DNA of 64,000 nt from JBDTNL01 sp039933785 (lineage in GTDB: Bacteria; Acidobacteriota; Thermoanaerobaculia; Multivoradales; JAGPDF01). The stretch spans positions 28,889 through 92,888 of the forward strand of contig JBDTNL010000005.1 in assembly GCA_039933785.1 (NCBI GenBank). Direction: 5' to 3'. Positions 47,776-56,804 of the stretch are shown here, one piece after another (position 1 is the stretch's first letter; every line of letters begins with the position of its first letter). The notes beneath the pieces were generated by a model. That model was given only the letters and a program-made list of their open reading frames with translations, was not told where the DNA came from and did not search any database. Made by a program: the position numbers and the translations under genes.

Positions 47776-49170
47776 ATGAGAACCATCATCGAGCCCTTCC
47801 GCATCAAGAGCGTCGAACCGATCACCCTGTCGACCCCGGAGGAGCGTGCCGCGCTACTCGCCACGGCCGGTTACAACCTGTTTCGCCTGCCCTCCCGGAG
47901 CATCGTGATCGACCTGCTGACCGACAGCGGCACCGGAGCGATGAGTGCCGCGCAGTGGTCGGCGATGATGCTGGGTGACGAGTCCTACGCCGGCAGCCCG
48001 AGCTTCGGACGTTTCGAGAGCGCGGTCAAGGACATCACCGGCTTCCGGCACGTGATCCCCACTCACCAGGGGCGCGCCGCCGAACGTATCCTCGCGGCCA
48101 CCATGCTCCGACCGGGCGATGTCGTCCCTAACAACACGCACTTCGATACGACGCGGGCCAATATCGAGGCCGTCGGCGCAACGGCGATCGATCTCCCGTG
48201 CCGAGAGAGCCGTCAACTGGCCGCGTCGCATCCCTTCAAGGGCAACATCGATCTCGAGGCGCTCGAAAGTCTTCTCGCCCACCCGCCGGGGCGCGTCCCA
48301 GTCGTCTTCGTTACCGTCACCAACAACGGCGGCGGTGGACAGCCGGTCGCGATGGCCAATCTTCGCGCGGCGTCCGCTCTCTGTCGCGCCTCCGGCGTGC
48401 CGTTTTACCTCGACGCCTGTCGCTTCGCAGAAAACGCGTATTTCATCAAGAAGCGCGAGCCCGGTTTTGCCGATTCAAGTCTGCTCGACATCGCACGCCA
48501 GATGTTTGCACTGGCCGACGGCTGCACGATGAGCGCCAAGAAGGACGGCATGGCGAACATCGGCGGGTTCTTGTGCTCGAACGATGACTCGGTCGCCCGC
48601 CACGAGGAAGAGCTGCTCATTCTCACCGAAGGCTTCCCCACGTACGGCGGACTTGCAGGGCGTGACCTCGAGGCCATCGCGGTGGGTCTGTTCGAGGCGC
48701 TCGACCTCGCCTACCAGGAGTATCGTCACGCTTCCGTGCAGTATCTCGGCGAGCGACTCTCCGCCGCTGGAGTGCCGATTCTGCAGCCCCCCGGGGGGCA
48801 CGCGATCTACATCGACGCACTCGCCTTTCTTCCGCATATACCGCGCCGGCACTACCCGGGGCAGGCGCTCGCGATCGAGCTCTACAGGCACTCGGGAATT
48901 CGCAGCGTCGAGATCGGATCCGTGATGATGGGCCGGCGCGATCCCCTTACGGGCTCTGAGAGCTACGCCGAGCACGAGCTCGTGCGCTTGGCGATTCCAC
49001 GTCGGGTTTACACCCAAAGCCACATTGACTACGTGATCGAGGCGCTGACCGAAATCGCCGCCCATCGTGGCCAGATTCACGGAGTGCGCATTGCCGAGCA
49101 GCCCGTCGCGTTGCGCCACTTCAGCGCCATCTTCGAACCTATACCGTCGGCCATCGCGCTCGGGGCGTAA
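47776..49170 (+). CDS. tnaA: Tryptophanase (L-tryptophan indole-lyase)
   Basis: PLP enzyme of 464 residues splitting tryptophan to indole, pyruvate and ammonia. The PLP Lys is K256 in MSAKKDGMANIGG, and RFAENAYFIKKREP and EGFPTYGGLAGRDLEAIAVG are family blocks. Three positions separate it from tyrosine phenol-lyase: Asp124 (HFDTTR, Thr in the lyase), Ile380 (RSVEIGS, Arg in the lyase) and His448 (LRHFSA, Phe in the lyase). All three are tryptophanase-type. No clear TnaC-like leader was found upstream. It follows the hydroxyproline operon by 78 nt and may share its transcript. Confidence 0.9.
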   Translation: MRTIIEPFRIKSVEPITLSTPEERAALLATAGYNLFRLPSRSIVIDLLTDSGTGAMSAAQWSAMMLGDESYAGSPSFGRFESAVKDITGFRHVIPTHQGRAAERILAATMLRPGDVVPNNTHFDTTRANIEAVGATAIDLPCRESRQLAASHPFKGNIDLEALESLLAHPPGRVPVVFVTVTNNGGGGQPVAMANLRAASALCRASGVPFYLDACRFAENAYFIKKREPGFADSSLLDIARQMFALADGCTMSAKKDGMANIGGFLCSNDDSVARHEEELLILTEGFPTYGGLAGRDLEAIAVGLFEALDLAYQEYRHASVQYLGERLSAAGVPILQPPGGHAIYIDALAFLPHIPRRHYPGQALAIELYRHSGIRSVEIGSVMMGRRDPLTGSESYAEHELVRLAIPRRVYTQSHIDYVIEALTEIAAHRGQIHGVRIAEQPVALRHFSAIFEPIPSAIALGA

Positions 49171-49194
49171 GGTCGATGGCGACCGAAGGCCTGT

Positions 49195-49914
49195 TTACTT
49201 CTTCAGCGGCCGACTGGGTCGCAGCTCGATCAAACTCGGTAGCGCCCGGGCCGGGAACTTGAGCAAGTCGACCACGCAGCGCGCCACGTCTTCGGGCGCC
49301 AGCATCCAGGAGTTCTGCGCCCCGCTCGTCGGGTGGCCGAAGTCGGTGTCGACGCTGCCCGGCAGGATCGCCGCCATGCGGATGCCGGCGTGCCGCAAGT
49401 CGAGCATCGCGGCTTCCGAGAGACCGAGCAGTCCGAATTTGCTGGCGTTATAGGCCGCTCCATTGGCGAAGGCGTTCTTGCTGGCGAGCGAGGCGATGTT
49501 GAAGATCCAGCCGCTGCCTTGTTTCCGCATGACCGGGGCCGCGGCTCGGATGCCGTAGAACGACCCCGAGAGATTCGTGTCGATGACTTCGCGCCACTGT
49601 TCGACGGTCAGCTGGTCGACGGGAGCGAAGGTGCCGAGGCCGGCGTTGTTCACCCAGCAGTCGAGGCGTCCGTGTTCGGCGATCGCCCAGGCGACGAACG
49701 CCTCCAGCTCCTCGGGTTGCCGAACATCGACCGGGCGTCCACCGACCCGATCGCCAAAGCGAGGTTTGAGCTCGGCAAGCGCCTGCTCGACGGATGCCTT
49801 CTGGCGACCGCACAGGCCGACGTTCCAGCCCTCCTCGAGCAGGGCTTCCACGATGGCGCGGCCGATGCCGCGGGTGCCGCCGGTGACCAGGCCTACGGGA
49901 GTAGGTTCGCTCAT
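49195..49914 (-). CDS. Short-chain dehydrogenase/reductase (SDR), FabG-like
   Basis: Classical SDR of 239 residues. The TGGTRGIGRA cofactor motif, the structural NNAGLGTF, the catalytic Ser in FNIASLASKN and Tyr-x3-Lys in AAYNASKFGLLG are all present. CGRQ in the cofactor loop suggests NADP (inference). TAGAGT at 49927-49922 on the minus strand ends 7 nt before the ATG with no ribosome binding site, so it is probably leaderless. The substrate is unknown. It is convergent with tnaA. Confidence 0.9.
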   Translation of the reverse strand: MSEPTPVGLVTGGTRGIGRAIVEALLEEGWNVGLCGRQKASVEQALAELKPRFGDRVGGRPVDVRQPEELEAFVAWAIAEHGRLDCWVNNAGLGTFAPVDQLTVEQWREVIDTNLSGSFYGIRAAAPVMRKQGSGWIFNIASLASKNAFANGAAYNASKFGLLGLSEAAMLDLRHAGIRMAAILPGSVDTDFGHPTSGAQNSWMLAPEDVARCVVDLLKFPARALPSLIELRPSRPLKK

Positions 49915-49985
49915 GTTGGAGACTCTATCTCCGGGAATTGCGGGGGGGCAGGACTTGTTATCCTTCTCGAGGAGGCAGTCCGACT

Positions 49986-50699
49986 ATGTACTTCGATTCG
50001 ACGTACCTGCTCTTCATCCTTCCCGGCTTCGCGTTCGCCTTGATCGCGAGCTTCATCACCAAGTCCGCGTTCGCGAAGTATTCCAAGGTCCGCATCGCCA
50101 ACGGCATGACCGGAGCGCAGGCGGCCAAGCGCATGCTCGAGGGCGCCGGCATCCACGACGTCGAGATTGTCGCCGTGCCGGGCAGTCTGACCGATCACTA
50201 CGATCCGTCGAAGAAGACTCTGGCCTTGTCCGAGCCGGTGTTCGGCTCGCAGTCGGTGGCCGCCGTCGGCGTCGCCTGCCATGAGGCCGGCCACGCGATT
50301 CAGCACGCCGAGCATTACGCGCCGCTGCATTTGCGCTCGGCTCTGGTGCCGACGGCCGGCATCGGTTCGAAGGTGGGCTACTTCGCGATGATGGGCGGTT
50401 TGCTTTTGATGTACATGAGCCATGGCCGCAGTGGGCAGATGGTCGTGCTCGCGGGCGCAGCCCTGTTCTCCCTCGTGCTGCTGTTCCAGATCGTCACCTT
50501 ACCGGTCGAGTTCAACGCCTCCTCCCGCGCCAAGCAACTCGCGGTGTCGCAAGGCATCGTGCTGCCGCAGGAGCGCGCCGGCATGGATCGAGTGCTGAAC
50601 GCGGCGGCGCTTACCTACGTCGCGGCGGTGGTTTCGACGTTGCTAACGCTGATGTACTACCTCGTCCGCTCGGGCTTGCTGGGCGGCCGCAGAAACTGA
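49986..50699 (+). CDS. Membrane zinc metallopeptidase, YugP-like
   Basis: Protein of 237 residues with four predicted membrane helices. VACHEAGHAIQHAEHYAPL contains the zinc motif HEAGH with a downstream Glu. LPGFAFALIASFITKSAF and FNASSRAKQLAVSQGIVLP are typical of the YugP/COG2738 family. The peptide target is unknown. GAGGAGG lies about 11 nt before the ATG, so this gene has a normal leader, unlike its divergent SDR neighbour. Confidence 0.88.
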   Translation: MYFDSTYLLFILPGFAFALIASFITKSAFAKYSKVRIANGMTGAQAAKRMLEGAGIHDVEIVAVPGSLTDHYDPSKKTLALSEPVFGSQSVAAVGVACHEAGHAIQHAEHYAPLHLRSALVPTAGIGSKVGYFAMMGGLLLMYMSHGRSGQMVVLAGAALFSLVLLFQIVTLPVEFNASSRAKQLAVSQGIVLPQERAGMDRVLNAAALTYVAAVVSTLLTLMYYLVRSGLLGGRRN

Positions 50700-50733
50700 A
50701 GCCGATCAGCCGCGCCTGAGAGTTCGTTCGCTT

Positions 50734-51117
50734 CTAGCTCCCGCCGGGCGCCGAGATCCAGATCTCGTAGCCGTCCGGGTCGGTGAGGAAGCACTCGAGC
50801 GTGCCGTACGAGGTGGGCTCGAGGGCCGTCACTTCGATGCCGACATCGCGCAGGCGCTGGTGCAGGGCGTGGATGCTCTCGGGCGACAGATACATCACCC
50901 AGGAGCGCGCCGTCGGCGTCTTCAAGATCGACAATTGGTCGGAAGTCAGCTGCTGCAGCATGAGCTCCGCTTGCCCGGAGCGCAATTGGCACCAGGCGAG
51001 CCCGTGCCTGCCGTCGAAGGCCTGGAGAACCTCGAAGCCGAAGACGTCGTGATACCAGGCGATGGACCGTTCAAGATCCGCAACCCCAAGACTGGGGACG
51101 AGCTTTCGTATAGCCAT
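50734..51117 (-). CDS. Glyoxalase/bleomycin resistance (VOC) family protein
   Basis: VOC-fold protein of 127 residues. LVPSLGVADLERSIAWYHDV with FGFEVLQAF opens the first beta-alpha-beta-beta-beta unit, and FLTDPDGYEIWISAPG closes the second with the metal-binding Glu. The His of the first unit is not obvious, so enzymatic activity is uncertain. It starts 11 nt after the phosphomannomutase stop on the same strand. TAAGAT (51131-51126) ends 8 nt from the ATG. Confidence 0.85.
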   Translation of the reverse strand: MAIRKLVPSLGVADLERSIAWYHDVFGFEVLQAFDGRHGLAWCQLRSGQAELMLQQLTSDQLSILKTPTARSWVMYLSPESIHALHQRLRDVGIEVTALEPTSYGTLECFLTDPDGYEIWISAPGGS

Positions 51118-51128
51118 GTAGCGTGATC

Positions 51129-52487
51129 TTACTCTGCCGGCGTGCCGAGCATGCTCTCGAGTTGATGCCGCTTCTGATCGAGCATGGCAGGGGTCTTCGC
51201 TTCGAGCACCAGGCGCAGGTAGGGCTCGGTGTTGGACGGGCGGACATTGAACCACCAATCGGGGTACTGCACCGTGATGCCGTCGAGCTGATCGACCTTG
51301 CCATCGGAGAAATGCGAGGCCAGGGCGTCCATCTTGCCCTGCTTGTCCTCGACCACGAAGTTGATCTCCGGGCTCTTGGCGTAACGCAGAAGCGGTTTGA
51401 CCAAGGCCGACATCGAGCCGCCGGTCTTCCACAGCAGATTGAGGATCTCGACCACTGCCAGAAGCGCGCAGTCGGCGGTGTAGTTGTCTCGGAAGTAGTA
51501 GTGCCCGGCGAGCTCGCCCCCGAACACGGCGTTCAGCTTGCGCATGGTGGCTTTGATGAAGGAATGCCCGACGCGCTCGCGTACCGGAATGCCGCCCTTC
51601 TCAGCGATGTACTCCGCCACCGCCCGCGACGAGCGCAGGTCGTAGACGATGTGCTGGCCGGGGTGGCGTTCGAGCAACGCGCCGCCGATCAATGCGGTCG
51701 CGAGATCGCTGCCCACCGGCTCCCCGGTCTCATCGACGAAGGCGGCGCGGTCGGCGTCGCCATCGAACGACACGCCGAGGTCGGCGTGCTGCTCGCGCAC
51801 GGCGCGTTGCAAGTCGCGGAGGTTTTCGAGCTTGAGCGGATTCGCCTCGTGATTCGGGAACGTGCCGTCGAGCTCGAAATAGAGCGGAATGAGCTCGATG
51901 CCGGCCTGCTCGAGGAACGGCTTGTAGATCGTCCCCATGCCGTTGGCGGCGTCGACCACGACCTTGAGCTTGCGGGCCCCAGCGGGCTTGCGCAGATAGG
52001 ACAGCACGTGCTTGCCGTAGGCCTCGAAGATGCTGGTGTGCCGGACCTGGCCGGGAACGACCGCCTGCGGCAGGTCGCCGCTCGCGACCTTCTTTTCCAT
52101 GAGCGCAATGCCGTGATCGCCCGAGACCGGATTCGCCTGATGGCGGGAGAACTTGAAGCCGTTGTACTCGGCCGGGTTGTGGCTGGCAGTGGTCTGCACG
52201 CCGCCGGCAGTCTTCAGGTGACCGACCGCGAAGTAGTTCATCGGCGTGGTCGCGAGGCCGATGTCGATCACATCGAGACCCGATTCGACCAGACCCTTGG
52301 TGAGCGCTGCGGCGAGGCCCTCGCCAGACGGCCGCATGTCGCGCGAAACGACCACGGCGTTGCCGAAGGCGCGGTCTTCCTGATCGAGCACGAACTGGAA
52401 GGACCGGCCGATCTTCTCGGCCAGCGGCTCGTTGAGTTGCTGCGGCACGATGCCGCGGATGTCGTATGCCTTGAAGATACCGGCCAT
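51129..52487 (-). CDS. Phosphomannomutase / phosphoglucomutase
   Basis: Alpha-D-phosphohexomutase of 452 residues. The phosphoserine loop is GVQTTASHNPAEYNGFK (catalytic Ser in TASHNP), the metal loop GVSFDGDADRAAFVD (DGDADR), the sugar loop FGGELAGHYYF (GEMSG-like, here GELAG), and the phosphate-binding C-terminal block VRPSNTEPYLRLVLEAK. It interconverts mannose or glucose 6- and 1-phosphates for glycan synthesis. It belongs to the AlgC/ManB group. AAGGG precedes the ATG. Confidence 0.9.
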   Translation of the reverse strand: MAGIFKAYDIRGIVPQQLNEPLAEKIGRSFQFVLDQEDRAFGNAVVVSRDMRPSGEGLAAALTKGLVESGLDVIDIGLATTPMNYFAVGHLKTAGGVQTTASHNPAEYNGFKFSRHQANPVSGDHGIALMEKKVASGDLPQAVVPGQVRHTSIFEAYGKHVLSYLRKPAGARKLKVVVDAANGMGTIYKPFLEQAGIELIPLYFELDGTFPNHEANPLKLENLRDLQRAVREQHADLGVSFDGDADRAAFVDETGEPVGSDLATALIGGALLERHPGQHIVYDLRSSRAVAEYIAEKGGIPVRERVGHSFIKATMRKLNAVFGGELAGHYYFRDNYTADCALLAVVEILNLLWKTGGSMSALVKPLLRYAKSPEINFVVEDKQGKMDALASHFSDGKVDQLDGITVQYPDWWFNVRPSNTEPYLRLVLEAKTPAMLDQKRHQLESMLGTPAE

Positions 52488-52543
52488 GAGGACCCTTTCC
52501 GATTCGATGGTCTAGCGGTAGTGAACGAGCTCCGAGGAGGGCA

Positions 52544-55500
52544 TCAATCGGCCTTGCGGATCGCGAAGGCGAACGCATGGTCATCGACCGGTGCGGACTT
52601 GAGATCCGCGTGCTCGGCGGGGTCGACAAAGTCCAGGCCCAGGGCGAGCGTCTCACCCGCGATGTATTCGCGGTGGTGACTAACGGCCCCGGCAAGTGCC
52701 TCGACCGGCGTGTGGAACCGAATGTGGATGCGGTCGGCGTAGTCGAGGCCGGCCTCTTTGCGCGCGGTCTGGATTCGATTGACCACCTCGCGAGCGTGGC
52801 CCTCGGCGATGAGCTCCGCAGTGAGCGTAGTGTCGAGAGCTACGAGAAGACCGCGGTCGCCGGCGGTCGCGAGGCCGGCCTTCTCGATCAGGCGGACTTC
52901 GACTTCGCCGTTTTCGAGCTCGACCGTTTCGCCCTCGACGCTCAGCGTGATTTTGCCGTCGCGCTCCAGGGTGTCGGCGAGGGTGTCGCCGTCAAGTGCC
53001 GCGAGCGCTGTCTGCACCGCCTTCATGCGCTTGCCGAGCTTCTTGCCCAGGGCCCGGAAGTCGGGTCGGACATCGCGGTGGACGAAGTCGCCGAGGCGCT
53101 CGGCCCACCGAATCTCCTTGACGTTGAGCTCCTCGAGCACCAGGTCGCGCACGCGCTCGACGTGGTCGCGGAAGTCGACGCCTTGGGCATCGGGAGCGAA
53201 CACCAGCGTTACCGCGGCGAGCGGTTGACGGGTCTTGAGCTCGTGCGCGCTGCGCGCGGCGCGGCCCAGCCCCACGATGCGCTTGGCGAGCGCCATGGCG
53301 CTCACCAGCCGCATGGCCTCGGTGCGTTGGCCGATCGACGACAAGCGGTCGATCCATCCGCGTGCCGCGGGCCAGGGCTCGAGGTGAACGCTCGCGGGTA
53401 CGTCGGCGTTCTGGCTGCGCACCAGACGCTCGTGGAGCGCCTCCGCTACAAACGGCGTGAATGGAGCGAGCAGCTTCGCCAAGGTGACCAGAATCTCGTG
53501 CAGTGTCTGGTAGGCGGCCTCTTTGTCGCCGCTCTCGGGATTTCCCGACCAGAAGCGTTCACGGCTGCGGCGGATGTACCAGTTCGTCAGGTCGTCGAGA
53601 AATGCCTCGACGCCTCGTGCCGAGCCCACCATGTCGTAACTCTCGAGCTTGAGCGTCGTCGCCTCGAGGAGGTCGTCCAACCGAAGCAGGATCCAGCGAT
53701 CGAGGTCGGCGCGCTTACCGATCTCGACCTCCGGAGCCCGGCCCGGGTGCCAGCCGTCGATGTTCGCGTAGATGGTGAAGAACGAGAGCGCGTTCCACAG
53801 TGGCATCAGGAAGCCCTGCGCAGCCTCGCGCACCAGCCGCGCCGAGAAGCGCGACGGGATTTCGGGATCGTTGACGTAGAAGTACCAGCGCATGGCGTCA
53901 GCGCCGGTCTCGGCGATCACCGCCATCGGTTCGACGACGTTGCCGAGGCGCTTCGACATCTTGCGACCCTGGTCGTCGTTCACGTGGCCCATGACCACGC
54001 AGTGTCGATAGGCCTCGCTGCCGAAGAGCAACGTGCCCAGGGCATGCAGGGTGTAGAACCAGCCGCGGGTCTGATCGACCGCCTCGGCGATGAAGTCCGC
54101 CGGAAACGCGACGCCCTTCGTCGGATCGAATTGGGGCAGCGGCTCGCCCATGTAGTGATGCTGCGCGAACGGCATGGCGCCGGAGTCGAACCAGGCGTCG
54201 ATGACGTCGTCGACGCGGCGCATGGTGCCTTGCCCGCACTGGGTACAGCTCCAGGTGGCGCGATCGATGAACGGCCGATGGGGATCGAATTGCTGGCGGT
54301 CGAACACGTTCGCCGGCAGCGGCTGCCCGGTCTTCCGATGAAGCTCGGCGAAGGAACCGAGGCACTCGGCGTGATCGCAACCCGAGGCATCGCAGCGCCA
54401 GATGGGCAACGGCGTACCCCAGTAGCGCTTGCGCGACAGCGCCCAGTCGACGACGTTTTCGAGCCAGTTCCCGAAACGGCCTTCGCCGATGTGCTCGGGA
54501 TGCCAATGGATCTTCTGGTTGTTCGCCACCAGCTCGGCCTTCTTGGCGGTGGTGCGGATGAACCAGTTCTTGTTGGCGTAGTAGAGCAGCGGCCGGTCGC
54601 AGCGCCAGCAGAAGGGGTAGTTGTGCTTGTAGCGGTCGCCGTGGAGCAGCAAGCCACGCGCCTTTAAGTCGCGCGTGATCTCCGGATCGGCTTCCTTGAA
54701 CCAGGTGCCGTCCCACGGCGAACCGGCCGCGATCCGCCCCTGCGGATCGATGGTCAGCAGTACCGGCAGACCGCAACGCTGACCGGTCTGGTAGTCGTCC
54801 TCACCGAACGCGGGCGCCGTGTGCACCAACCCGGTGCCCTCGGTCTCGGTTACATAGTCGCCGAGCACCACGCGCCCGGGATCGGTCGAGACGTAGGTGA
54901 ACAGCTTGTCGTATAGCAGGCCGTCGAGCTCGCGGCCGCTGAACAACGCGATCGCGGGTTGCTCGCGCAGGTCGAGCTGTTTGCGCTTGCCGTCCTCGTC
55001 GATCACCAGCGGGACGGAAGTGCCGAGGTGCGCACCGAAGATCAGGCGCTCGACCGGCTCGCCGACTCGCCCGGGGCGCTCGATCACCTTGTACTCGAGG
55101 TTCGGATGCGCCGCGACGCCCGCATTGCCCAGCGTCGTCCAGGGGGTCGTGGTCCAGCCGACGAGCGCCGCTCCCGAAAGGTCGATCTCGTCTCCGGAGA
55201 GCGTCTTCACGCGGGAACCCGAGCGCAAACGGAACAGTGTCCAGATCGAGGGATCGTCTGCTTCCTTGTAGTTCTGCGCCACCTCGTGGCTCGAGAGCGT
55301 CGTACCGCAGCGCGCGCAGTAGGGCTGGATCTTGTAGTTCTCGACCAGGAGCTTGTCGTCCCACAGCCGGCGCAGGGCCCACCACAGGGACTCGATGTAC
55401 TCGTTGTTGTACGTCCAGTAGGCGTCGTCGAAGTCCATCCAATACCCGACGCGCTCGGACATGGTGCGCCACATTTGTTCGTAGGTGTTGACCGACTCGA

Positions 55501-55873
55501 GGCAGGCGCGGTTGAAGGCCTCGATGCCATAGGCCTCGATCTGCTGCTTGCCGGAGAAGCCCAGCCGCTTTTCGACTTCGATCTCGACCGCCAGGCCGTG
55601 CGTGTCCCAACCCGCCTTGCGGGCCACGTAGTGGCCCTGCATGGTGCGGAAGCGGGGGAAGAGGTCCTTCACGACGCGGGTGACGACGTGGCCGACATGC
55701 GGCACGTTGTTGGCGGTCGGCGGACCCTCGTAGAACACGAAGGGCTTGCCCGACGCCGTCTGCTCGAGGGTTTTCTCGAAGATTCGGTCGCGCTTCCAGG
55801 CCTCGAGCGTTTCGAGCTCGAGCTTCGGGAAGGGGTAGCCTCCCGGAACTTCAGGGAATGGTCGTTTGGTCAT
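52544..55873 (-). CDS. ileS: Isoleucyl-tRNA synthetase
   Basis: Class I synthetase of 1109 residues. The HIGH motif is HVGH in PPTANNVPHVGHVVTRVVKD, and KMSKR is in QGRKMSKRLGNVVEPMAV. The editing (CP1) domain shows GWTTTPWTTLGNAGVAAHP. CARCG-type Cys pairs form a zinc site (PYCARCGTTLSSHEVAQNY). The C-terminal extension with NRIQTARKEAGLDYADRI matches the long IleRS type seen in Thermus and eukaryotes. I chose ATG 55873; the reading frame extends upstream, but that sequence belongs to the overlapped antisense of gluQ. SD signals are weak. Confidence 0.95.
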   Translation of the reverse strand: MTKRPFPEVPGGYPFPKLELETLEAWKRDRIFEKTLEQTASGKPFVFYEGPPTANNVPHVGHVVTRVVKDLFPRFRTMQGHYVARKAGWDTHGLAVEIEVEKRLGFSGKQQIEAYGIEAFNRACLESVNTYEQMWRTMSERVGYWMDFDDAYWTYNNEYIESLWWALRRLWDDKLLVENYKIQPYCARCGTTLSSHEVAQNYKEADDPSIWTLFRLRSGSRVKTLSGDEIDLSGAALVGWTTTPWTTLGNAGVAAHPNLEYKVIERPGRVGEPVERLIFGAHLGTSVPLVIDEDGKRKQLDLREQPAIALFSGRELDGLLYDKLFTYVSTDPGRVVLGDYVTETEGTGLVHTAPAFGEDDYQTGQRCGLPVLLTIDPQGRIAAGSPWDGTWFKEADPEITRDLKARGLLLHGDRYKHNYPFCWRCDRPLLYYANKNWFIRTTAKKAELVANNQKIHWHPEHIGEGRFGNWLENVVDWALSRKRYWGTPLPIWRCDASGCDHAECLGSFAELHRKTGQPLPANVFDRQQFDPHRPFIDRATWSCTQCGQGTMRRVDDVIDAWFDSGAMPFAQHHYMGEPLPQFDPTKGVAFPADFIAEAVDQTRGWFYTLHALGTLLFGSEAYRHCVVMGHVNDDQGRKMSKRLGNVVEPMAVIAETGADAMRWYFYVNDPEIPSRFSARLVREAAQGFLMPLWNALSFFTIYANIDGWHPGRAPEVEIGKRADLDRWILLRLDDLLEATTLKLESYDMVGSARGVEAFLDDLTNWYIRRSRERFWSGNPESGDKEAAYQTLHEILVTLAKLLAPFTPFVAEALHERLVRSQNADVPASVHLEPWPAARGWIDRLSSIGQRTEAMRLVSAMALAKRIVGLGRAARSAHELKTRQPLAAVTLVFAPDAQGVDFRDHVERVRDLVLEELNVKEIRWAERLGDFVHRDVRPDFRALGKKLGKRMKAVQTALAALDGDTLADTLERDGKITLSVEGETVELENGEVEVRLIEKAGLATAGDRGLLVALDTTLTAELIAEGHAREVVNRIQTARKEAGLDYADRIHIRFHTPVEALAGAVSHHREYIAGETLALGLDFVDPAEHADLKSAPVDDHAFAFAIRKAD

Positions 55874-55925
55874 CGACTTTCGGCCCGGGGGGTAAGCAAC
55901 GGGCTGGATGCCGAATCTTATCGGA

Positions 55926-56762
55926 CTACGGAAACCCGACGAGTTTGCGCACCGCTTCGGGCGAGAACCCGTCCTCGCGATAGCGGCGGATGGCCTTGGC
56001 ATCGTGCCGCTTCGCCAGGCGTTGCCCGTTTTCGTCGGTGAGCAAGGCGTGGTGCCGCCAGGTCTGCGTTTGGATGCCGAGGAGAGCCTGGAGCAGCCGG
56101 TGGACATGTGTGGCGGCGAAGAGATCGACGCCGCGAGTGACCAGATCGACCCCCTGGAGCGCGTCGTCGACAACCACGGCCAGGTGATAGCTGGTGGGTA
56201 TTTCCTTGCGCGCCAGGACGACATCGCCGAATGCTTGCGGTGTCGCTCGCTGAAGTCCGGCGAGCTCATCGAGCCAAGTCAATTCACCGGCGAGCGCAAC
56301 CGCGGCTGCCATGTCCAGGCGGAGCGCGTAGGACCTTGCGGCTGCCAGGTACGCCTCCCGCTCTCCGGCTGAAAGATGCCGGCAAGTACCCGGGTAGAGC
56401 GGACCGTCGGGGCCCTGCGGCGCACCCGCCGCGGCGGCCACCTCCCGCGCGATCTCCTGTCGGTTGCAAAAACACGGGTAGAGAAGTCGCATCGAGTGGA
56501 GCCGATCCAGCGCGGCCCGGTAGTCGTCGAAGTGCTCGGATTGCCGGCGAACAGGTTGGTCCCAGTCGAGTCCCAGCCAGGCCAGGTCCTCGAGCAGGGC
56601 GATCTCGAACTCCGCGCGGCAGCGTGTGGTGTCGATGTCCTCGATGCGGAGCAGGAATCTTCCCCCGACGGCCCGGGCGCGAGTCCAGCCGACGAGCGCC
56701 GAGAGCGCGTGCCCGAGGTGGAGGAGGCCTGTTGGGCTAGGGGCGAACCGGGTGATCGGCAT
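55926..56762 (-). CDS. gluQ: Glutamyl-Q tRNA(Asp) synthetase
   Basis: Truncated glutamyl-tRNA synthetase paralogue of about 278 residues that attaches glutamate to queuosine-34 of tRNA-Asp. The HIGH motif is HLGH in FAPSPTGLLHLGHALSAL, and the KMSKS-like motif is RLAKR. The GluQ-RS zinc site C-x-C...Y...C appears as CFCNRQEI and LYPGTCRHL. There is no anticodon-binding domain. ATG 56762 (MPITRFAPSPTG) fits the family N-terminus; ATG 56795 would add 11 residues. It lies between a hydrolase gene and ileS on one strand. Confidence 0.9.
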   Translation of the reverse strand: MPITRFAPSPTGLLHLGHALSALVGWTRARAVGGRFLLRIEDIDTTRCRAEFEIALLEDLAWLGLDWDQPVRRQSEHFDDYRAALDRLHSMRLLYPCFCNRQEIAREVAAAAGAPQGPDGPLYPGTCRHLSAGEREAYLAAARSYALRLDMAAAVALAGELTWLDELAGLQRATPQAFGDVVLARKEIPTSYHLAVVVDDALQGVDLVTRGVDLFAATHVHRLLQALLGIQTQTWRHHALLTDENGQRLAKRHDAKAIRRYREDGFSPEAVRKLVGFP

Positions 56763-56804
56763 CCTGAAATCAGCGCCCGTGCATGGGCGGGACATGCCTC
56801 GGGC

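Noticed and set aside
52577..54667. Plus-strand reading frame of almost 700 codons opposite ileS
   Set aside because: A shadow of ileS in high-G+C DNA; no motifs, while ileS has HVGH and KMSKR.
55874..56269. N-terminal extension of ileS
   Set aside because: It overlaps gluQ on the same strand in another frame and has no synthetase sequence; ATG 55873 gives the usual N-terminus.
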